A stretch of DNA of 64,000 nt from CAYOLL01 sp964404765 [NCBI: uncultured Gemmatimonadota bacterium]. GTDB taxonomy: Bacteria; 4572-55. The stretch lies in the NCBI GenBank assembly GCA_964404765.1, contig CAYOLL010000001.1, positions 1-64,000 on the forward strand, in the 5' to 3' direction. Shown here one piece after another: positions 59,372 to 64,000 of the stretch. The translations under genes were made by a program, and so were the position numbers. Position 1 is the first letter of the stretch. Every line of letters starts with the position of its first letter. The notes under the pieces are model-generated. The model ran no database searches. It saw only the letters and a list, made by a program, of their open reading frames with translations, and was not told the origin of the DNA.

Positions 59372-59836
59372 ATGCAAACCCTGGATGTATTTGCGGAATA
59401 TGAACTGGAAAGGGGAAAGCCCATGCCCAGCAAAAATCATGGAATTGTTCAATCCAATTTGGTCGGCGCGCTGCTTAAATTTTCCAACAAGTATTCGGTG
59501 ATCAGCGAGTTATCGCTCAAGCTGCCCAGTCGTGACGCTACACCGGACATCAGTGTTTATGCCAGGCTGGCATTCGATTTAAATGCCGACGAAATCAAAA
59601 TGACCGAGCCGCCCCTGCTCATCATCGAAATCGTCTCGCCGACCCAAAGTGACTATGAAGTGATTCAACGCTTTAAAGATTATTTTAAAGACGGCGTCAA
59701 ATCGTGCTGGCTGGTGCAATTGGCTCTGGGCATTATCACGGTGTACGGGCCGGATATGAAGCCGCACATCTATTCCTCCGGCGAGATCAAAGACTCGGCG
59801 CTGGATATTAGCATTCCGTTAGCTGATGTGTTTTAA
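59372..59836 (+). CDS. Uma2-family endonuclease-like protein (DUF820)
   Basis: 154 residues. A PD-(D/E)XK-like pattern is seen: D59 in TPDISVY, E86 in LLIIEIVSP, then RFKDYFKDGVKSCWLV. Uma2 proteins are widespread in mobile and defence regions and are thought to be restriction-fold nucleases. It is divergent from the TIR gene on the other strand, 95 bases apart. GGAGG at 59361-59365 precedes ATG 59372. Confidence 0.8.
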   Translation: MQTLDVFAEYELERGKPMPSKNHGIVQSNLVGALLKFSNKYSVISELSLKLPSRDATPDISVYARLAFDLNADEIKMTEPPLLIIEIVSPTQSDYEVIQRFKDYFKDGVKSCWLVQLALGIITVYGPDMKPHIYSSGEIKDSALDISIPLADVF

Positions 59837-59878
59837 AAAAATAATCTTAACGTGCGCTCGTTGTTTGAGCAAAGGAAT

Positions 59879-59916
59879 AAAGCCCTGTCGGGATAAGAAA
59901 CCGGCAGGGCTTTTTG
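59879..59916 (+). terminator. Rho-independent terminator after the Uma2 gene
   Basis: AAAGCCCTGTCGG (59879-59891) pairs with CCGGCAGGGCTTT (59901-59913), 13 bp with one G-U, and the T-run continues to 59915. It lies about 43 bases after the stop of the Uma2 gene. Confidence 0.88.
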
Positions 59917-59963
59917 CTTTCAAGTTCCCCCAATCACCTTGTCACCCGGTCATGATGTTCCCA

Positions 59964-61130
59964 TCATTTGGCAAGGCGCAAAGCCCGCTCAAAATCATCC
60001 ATCAATTCCTGTGGGTCCTCTATGCCTACGGAAACGCGAATCAGGCCGTCGGAAATGCCGATTTTTTGCCGCTCGTCGGCGGTCAGTCCCAGGTGGGAAG
60101 TTGCCGCAGGTCGGGTCAGCAGCGTTTCTACGCCGCCGAGGCTCGGCGCAATCAAGGGGATACGCACGGTTTTCATAAATTTTTCCGCCGCAGTCACACC
60201 GTCTTTAAGTTCAAAGCTGAACATGCCGCTAAAGCCGTCAAATAGTTCGCGCGCCCGCAGATGGTGCGGGCTGCTTTCCAGACCGGCATAGTTTACTTTG
60301 GCCACGCCGGGCTGCTGTTCCAGAAAGCGGGTTAGCTGCAGAGCGCTTTCATTTTGGCGCAGGACGCGCAGCTCCAGCGTTTTGACGCCGCGCTGCAAGA
60401 GAAAGCAGGCGTGTGGATCGAGGGTGCCGCCCAGATGGTTCAGGGTACGCGTGATTTTTTCGAGCATCATGGCTTTGCCGATAACGGCGCCGGCGACAAT
60501 ATCCGAGTGGCCGTTCAAATATTTAGTGCAACTATGCAGGGACAGATCATAGCCCCATTCCGCCGGGCGAAAATTGATCGGCGAAGCAAACGTATTGTCA
60601 ATCAGGCTGAGCAGATTATGCGATTTGGCAAAATCAACCACGGCCTGAAGGTTGGCGACCTGAAGCAGCGGGTTGGTCAGCGTTTCGACATAGATGGCTT
60701 TGGTGTTGGGCCGCAATAGATGCTCCCACGAGCCGGGGTCATCGCCGTCGATAAAGTCAAAGGAAATTCCCAATTGCGGCAATTCGTGCTTGATAAAAGT
60801 ATGCGTGCCGCCGTAGAGCGTGTTTTGAGCCAATAAATGGTCGCCGGATTTTAATATCGTGAGCAAGGTGGTGGATATGGCGGCCATGCCGCTGGCAGTG
60901 ACCAGAGCGGCTTCGGCATTTTCCAGGGCGGCCAGCTTTTGGTGCAGGGCAATGTGGTTAGGCGTGTTGTTCAGGCGAATGTACTTGAGAGCGTTATAGT
61001 CGGTTTCACCGCTATACTCATAATTAGCCGATTGAAATATGGGCATTATGACTGCGCCCTGGATACGCGGGCGCGGTTCCCCGCTATGAATCAGCCGGGT
61101 GGCTATTTTTTTGTAAGTGACTCCTGGCAT
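59964..61130 (-). CDS. Cys/Met-metabolism PLP enzyme (cystathionine gamma-synthase/lyase type)
   Basis: 388 residues of the MetB/MetC/MetZ family. PLP lysine is K203 in LHSCTKYLNGHSD. AALVTASGMAAIST, NTLYGGTHTF, VETLTNPLLQV and IDNTFASP are family signatures. Members make cystathionine or homocysteine or degrade methionine, and the exact activity cannot be read from motifs. Not linked to other sulfur genes here. Confidence 0.88.
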   Translation of the reverse strand: MPGVTYKKIATRLIHSGEPRPRIQGAVIMPIFQSANYEYSGETDYNALKYIRLNNTPNHIALHQKLAALENAEAALVTASGMAAISTTLLTILKSGDHLLAQNTLYGGTHTFIKHELPQLGISFDFIDGDDPGSWEHLLRPNTKAIYVETLTNPLLQVANLQAVVDFAKSHNLLSLIDNTFASPINFRPAEWGYDLSLHSCTKYLNGHSDIVAGAVIGKAMMLEKITRTLNHLGGTLDPHACFLLQRGVKTLELRVLRQNESALQLTRFLEQQPGVAKVNYAGLESSPHHLRARELFDGFSGMFSFELKDGVTAAEKFMKTVRIPLIAPSLGGVETLLTRPAATSHLGLTADERQKIGISDGLIRVSVGIEDPQELMDDFERALRLAK

Positions 61131-61162
61131 AAGTGGTCTCCTTTTTTGATGATACGAAAAAT

Positions 61163-61196
61163 AAAAGCCCGTTTCCGCTCCGGAAACAGGCCTTTT
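61163..61196 (-). terminator. Rho-independent terminator downstream of the 61216 gene
   Basis: On the - strand, AAAAGGCC, TGTTTCCG and the partner CGGAAACGGGCTTTT form a stem (61163-61177 with 61181-61196) and a three-base loop. The T-rich end lies toward 61160, about 20-50 bases after the stop at 61216. Confidence 0.85.
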
Positions 61197-61215
61197 GATT
61201 GGTGTGCATTCTCGT

Positions 61216-62622
61216 TTAAAGTTGCGCTTCGACGCGTTCCAGATCGGCTTTTAAATTTGCGATTAAGTCCGCCTGAATCGAAGTGTCGCCATCTTCCATG
61301 GCTTGTTCGGCCATATCAATAGCGATTTCATAGTTTTCGGCGGCCATGTCGAATGTGCGCTCTTTTTCAAGAGCCTGGCCAAGTCCGTGATAGCCGCGAT
61401 AATCCTCGCGATCTACCTGGATCGCCCGGCGAAACGCATGGACCGCCCGGCCGGGAGTCGGTAACAGACGTTCGCCCAACTGCAGATAGCCTTCGATATC
61501 ATTTGGTGTTTTGAAAATCGCAGCAATTAAAGGATCCGTTTGTGGATTCAATTGGCTGAAGCCGGTCAGAAATGCCTGAATCAGGAACGGGTTATTGGCT
61601 AAAGAATGTTCGCGCAAATAAGCGCCGGCCTGACGATGCCAGGGTGCGCTGCCGCTGTCCACGTAATCCAGATAGCGCTCGCCGACGCCGCGTTGATTGT
61701 AGTCCGCCTGCATGGCGTCAACAATTTTTCGGCTGATGTCTGTGGCGATGCCTTTTAAAGCGGCATAGTCGCGAATATTTTCCAGCTCTTTGGCACACGC
61801 AGCCAAATGCAGCATTTCATCCAATTCAAATCGCAAGCTAAAGTCCTGGGCCATCTGTTCCAGCAGACCGGCGATTTCCGTTTCGGACAGGCGTTCGGCC
61901 GGCGGTAGTTCCGGAGCAGGCAGTGCGGTTGCTGCGTCAGCTTCTTCATCTAACATCTCGTCCGTGTCTTCTTGACTTTCCTCAGCTTCGGGCAACTCTT
62001 TGGCAATTTCGATAAAAGCGGCAACTTTCGGGTCTTCGCCAGCCAGCGTTTCCATGGCAATGTCAACAATTAGGCCCCAAATCGGGTTGCTGGCCGCTTT
62101 GAGTTCACTGGGTACATTTTCGGCCAGGGTATCGCGGTGCTGTTCAAAGGAGGTCAAAATATAGCCCAGCAAGATGGAGTCGCGCTCTTCATCGCTAAAA
62201 CGTGGCGAACGGGTAGCCCGATCAAATGTTGCCGTCATCTCTTCTTTGTAAGGCAAGTCCAGTAAAGAGTTGACAACCTCTGCATCCAAATGGGTACGAT
62301 AACTTTGGTCATTCCAGGAGCCGATCTCGCTTTCATATTTCGCTACAAAAGGGATAACTTTTTCGCGGACTTGCTCCGGCGGCAGCTTAAGATGGGCAAA
62401 ATAATCATTTGATTGAAGCAATTCTTTGAGAATTTCAAAGCGCTCAAAAAAGACTTCCGGTTTTTCAATTTCTTTGTAAAAACGCATGACATTGCGTTGA
62501 TCCAAGCTTTTTGTTTTAGGCAGTTGTTTAACACTGCCTGTTTTGGCTGTTCGCTTTCGCTTTTGTTCAGCCAGTTTTTTTTGCCGCCGATTTTCCGCGC
62601 CTTTTTTGTTCTTTTTGCCCAT
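61216..62622 (-). CDS. Hypothetical protein with basic N-terminal tail and helical/TPR-like repeats
   Basis: 468 residues from ATG 62622 (MGKKNKKGAENRRQKKLAEQ). The first 35 residues are strongly basic, as in SecA/SEC-C-tail or nucleic-acid-binding proteins. The middle has an acidic block (EEAEESQEDTDEMLDEEADAATA-like, about residues 210-235). The C-terminal third has a TPR-like pair (PGRAVHAFRRAIQVDREDY, YRGYHGLGQALEKERTFDMAAENYEIAIDMAEQ). No known family was recognised. It has its own terminator. Confidence 0.7.
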   Translation of the reverse strand: MGKKNKKGAENRRQKKLAEQKRKRTAKTGSVKQLPKTKSLDQRNVMRFYKEIEKPEVFFERFEILKELLQSNDYFAHLKLPPEQVREKVIPFVAKYESEIGSWNDQSYRTHLDAEVVNSLLDLPYKEEMTATFDRATRSPRFSDEERDSILLGYILTSFEQHRDTLAENVPSELKAASNPIWGLIVDIAMETLAGEDPKVAAFIEIAKELPEAEESQEDTDEMLDEEADAATALPAPELPPAERLSETEIAGLLEQMAQDFSLRFELDEMLHLAACAKELENIRDYAALKGIATDISRKIVDAMQADYNQRGVGERYLDYVDSGSAPWHRQAGAYLREHSLANNPFLIQAFLTGFSQLNPQTDPLIAAIFKTPNDIEGYLQLGERLLPTPGRAVHAFRRAIQVDREDYRGYHGLGQALEKERTFDMAAENYEIAIDMAEQAMEDGDTSIQADLIANLKADLERVEAQL

Positions 62623-63147
62623 GACTTCCTTTCCTTTAGCCTGAAGTTGAATCAATTGCCACGAAGGCTTAAAAGCATGTGGTTTTCATGAAAGTTATTA
62701 TCGGTTTTTTAACGTCCTGACGAATTTTTACGGCTATGCTAACTTTGTCAAGCAACATCATATAATTTTGTACGGACAATGATTTGTTATAGATATGCCG
62801 CTGCTAATCCGGTTAACATATACCGTCAGGACGCTATGTGTAAAACACCGTTCAAGATACCAAAAATTTATAGCTTGTCAATGTTCTTTTGTGGCGGCAT
62901 TTTCCTCGCTGAAAACAAGGGTAAAGGAATTTGAAACGGCTCCTTCGACTTCAAGTGTTTTAGCGCCTAAATGATCGATAGGCCATTCAAATCAAAGTAA
63001 GGCTGAAACTGAACGTGGTTTAAGTTTTAGGGCGCTAACAGTCTTTTTAGGCTCACAAGCGCCAGAGATACCTGGTCGTCAACTAGTTTTTTTGCAGTTA
63101 AAATATAGCCCATGACAAACAGCAGTTTGCACCACTTGCAAAAAGGG
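62623..63147. other. Non-coding stretch with a weak inverted pair
   Basis: 525 bases between the basic-tail gene and the GIY-YIG gene, both on the - strand. CGTCCTGACG (62713-62722) and CGTCAGGACG (62824-62833) are reverse complements about 120 bases apart, which may mark a further foldback element. No gene or RNA recognised. Confidence 0.4.
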
Positions 63148-63993
63148 TTATACCGATTCAATTTCCTTTAGTGTTTTTCCGTTCTTATCTCTCCATGCAG
63201 TGAGGCCGTTAGCATGCCCACCATGCACTACTGCGGCAGCAGCACTAGGGCTGGAAAATTCCGCATCTTCAGTAAACAAAAGATGATCGGATTTAGCAAG
63301 AAGCAAACCATCGTCTTTTAACTTCTGGCGCATGTTTAGTGCCCATGGATACTTTTGTGATGAGGCACGCTCATTTAACACGGCTTGCGATTCTTTCAGA
63401 ACAAGGAACCCATTCGGGATTAGATAACCTCTTGCACGAATGCTCTTAATCTCGCAATACAGCATTTCCTCTTCTGTATTGACGTCGACCTTTCCGGTAG
63501 CGGGAGCCAATAACTCAACGCCAAGAACCGGTAATAGTTGATTAATTTTTTCCAAAAAGACCTCCATGTCCTCACGGTCAGACTCTGGTAGCTTCGCTCC
63601 GCTGCTTTGGCCGTTCCATACGTGTGCTCGACCGACTTTACGGGCCTGTTCAATAAGTTTTCCCTCTAAGTAACGGATGTGTGCCTTTGTCAGATTCTCG
63701 TCTTTACTTATAAAATAGACAATCTGATTCCAGAAGTCTTTTCCCAAGTGAGATTTAACACGATCCTTGATGCTTTCTGCTTCACCGATGTAAACGGCAG
63801 GTTCCCCTGATTCCGGATTAATCCCTGTAAGGAAATAAATGCCTGAACTGCCAGATTCCTCTCGATCTACAACACCCTCGAATTCACTACGAGGACCTGC
63901 GACGGCTTTGCCGGTCCAATTTGATAACTCTGCCGTTCGAAGTCGCTTCGGATCACCATACACCAAAAAAATTTTTATGGTTGCACTGGGCAT
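63148..63993 (-). CDS. GIY-YIG nuclease-domain protein with DUF4357-like C terminus
   Basis: 281 residues. The GIY-YIG core reads SGIYFLTG, then AVYIGEAESIKDRVKSHL (about residues 50-83), followed by W-rich helices. The C-terminal part (SPSAAAAVVHGGHANGLTAWRDKNGKTLKEIE) matches the DUF4357 pattern common in restriction or mobile-element proteins. A nuclease role is probable and its target unknown. The ATG 63993 is six bases from the window edge and appears to be the real start. Confidence 0.82.
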   Translation of the reverse strand: MPSATIKIFLVYGDPKRLRTAELSNWTGKAVAGPRSEFEGVVDREESGSSGIYFLTGINPESGEPAVYIGEAESIKDRVKSHLGKDFWNQIVYFISKDENLTKAHIRYLEGKLIEQARKVGRAHVWNGQSSGAKLPESDREDMEVFLEKINQLLPVLGVELLAPATGKVDVNTEEEMLYCEIKSIRARGYLIPNGFLVLKESQAVLNERASSQKYPWALNMRQKLKDDGLLLAKSDHLLFTEDAEFSSPSAAAAVVHGGHANGLTAWRDKNGKTLKEIESV

Positions 63994-64000
63994 TTTTTAA

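Overview
The window reads like a chromosome segment of a Gram-negative bacterium of the Fibrobacteres-Chlorobi-Bacteroidetes (FCB) neighbourhood, perhaps a Calditrichaeota/KSB1-type lineage. This is an inference from a PorV/PorQ-type outer-membrane protein, an LpxD-type acyltransferase, the duplicated tuf genes and the gene order. No rRNA is present, so the phylum cannot be fixed from the sequence alone. Starts are a mix of ATG, GTG and TTG, mostly with clear Shine-Dalgarno sequences.

Region 1 (1-30357, all + strand) is one long block of translation and transcription genes: 3' end of tuf, tRNA-Trp(CCA), secE, nusG, rplKAJL, rpoBC, rpsL, rpsG, fusA, a second tuf, then S10/spc/alpha-type genes from rpsJ to rplQ, closed by a strong terminator at 30320. 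adk and map are missing from the usual place between secY and infA. A long hairpin lies between rplL and rpoB, and a sigma70-like promoter precedes rpsL.

Region 2 (30401-36049) holds a stand-alone PPDK-type ATP-grasp protein, a GAF histidine kinase coupled to a UbiA/MenA-like prenyltransferase, an HD phosphohydrolase and a PorV-family barrel. A 142-bp MITE-like element with 13-bp perfect terminal inverted repeats and a flanking 15-bp direct repeat lies at 31662.

Region 3 (36196-48102, all - strand) is a surface-polysaccharide cluster: NAD-dependent epimerase, DegT/DnrJ aminotransferase, NeuD-type and LpxD-type acyltransferases, a private acyl-chain cassette (ACP, SDR reductase, MBL hydrolase, KAS III, AMP ligase), a deacetylase-like protein, a glycosyltransferase and a flippase. 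Together they suggest synthesis, acylation and export of an acyl-amino-sugar glycan. The flippase and deacetylase are each split by one missing base in a homopolymer.

Region 4 (48167-52660) has a self-regulating-looking winged-helix/nucleotidyltransferase-like regulator with a perfect 12-bp inverted-repeat operator, an M24 peptidase, and groES-groEL under a textbook CIRCE element.

Region 5 (52860-59836) is a toxin-antitoxin and defence-like island: a RelE-like toxin pair, vapBC, decayed copies of antitoxin and TIR sequence, a very large triple-TIR plus 14-repeat WD40 protein with no NTPase (split by one frameshift and carrying an in-frame 81-bp palindromic insert), and a Uma2 nuclease. Region 6 (59964-63993) has a cystathionine-gamma-synthase-type enzyme, a basic-tailed repeat-like protein and a GIY-YIG/DUF4357 protein. 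The strongest candidate for something undescribed is the TIR3-WD40 gene.
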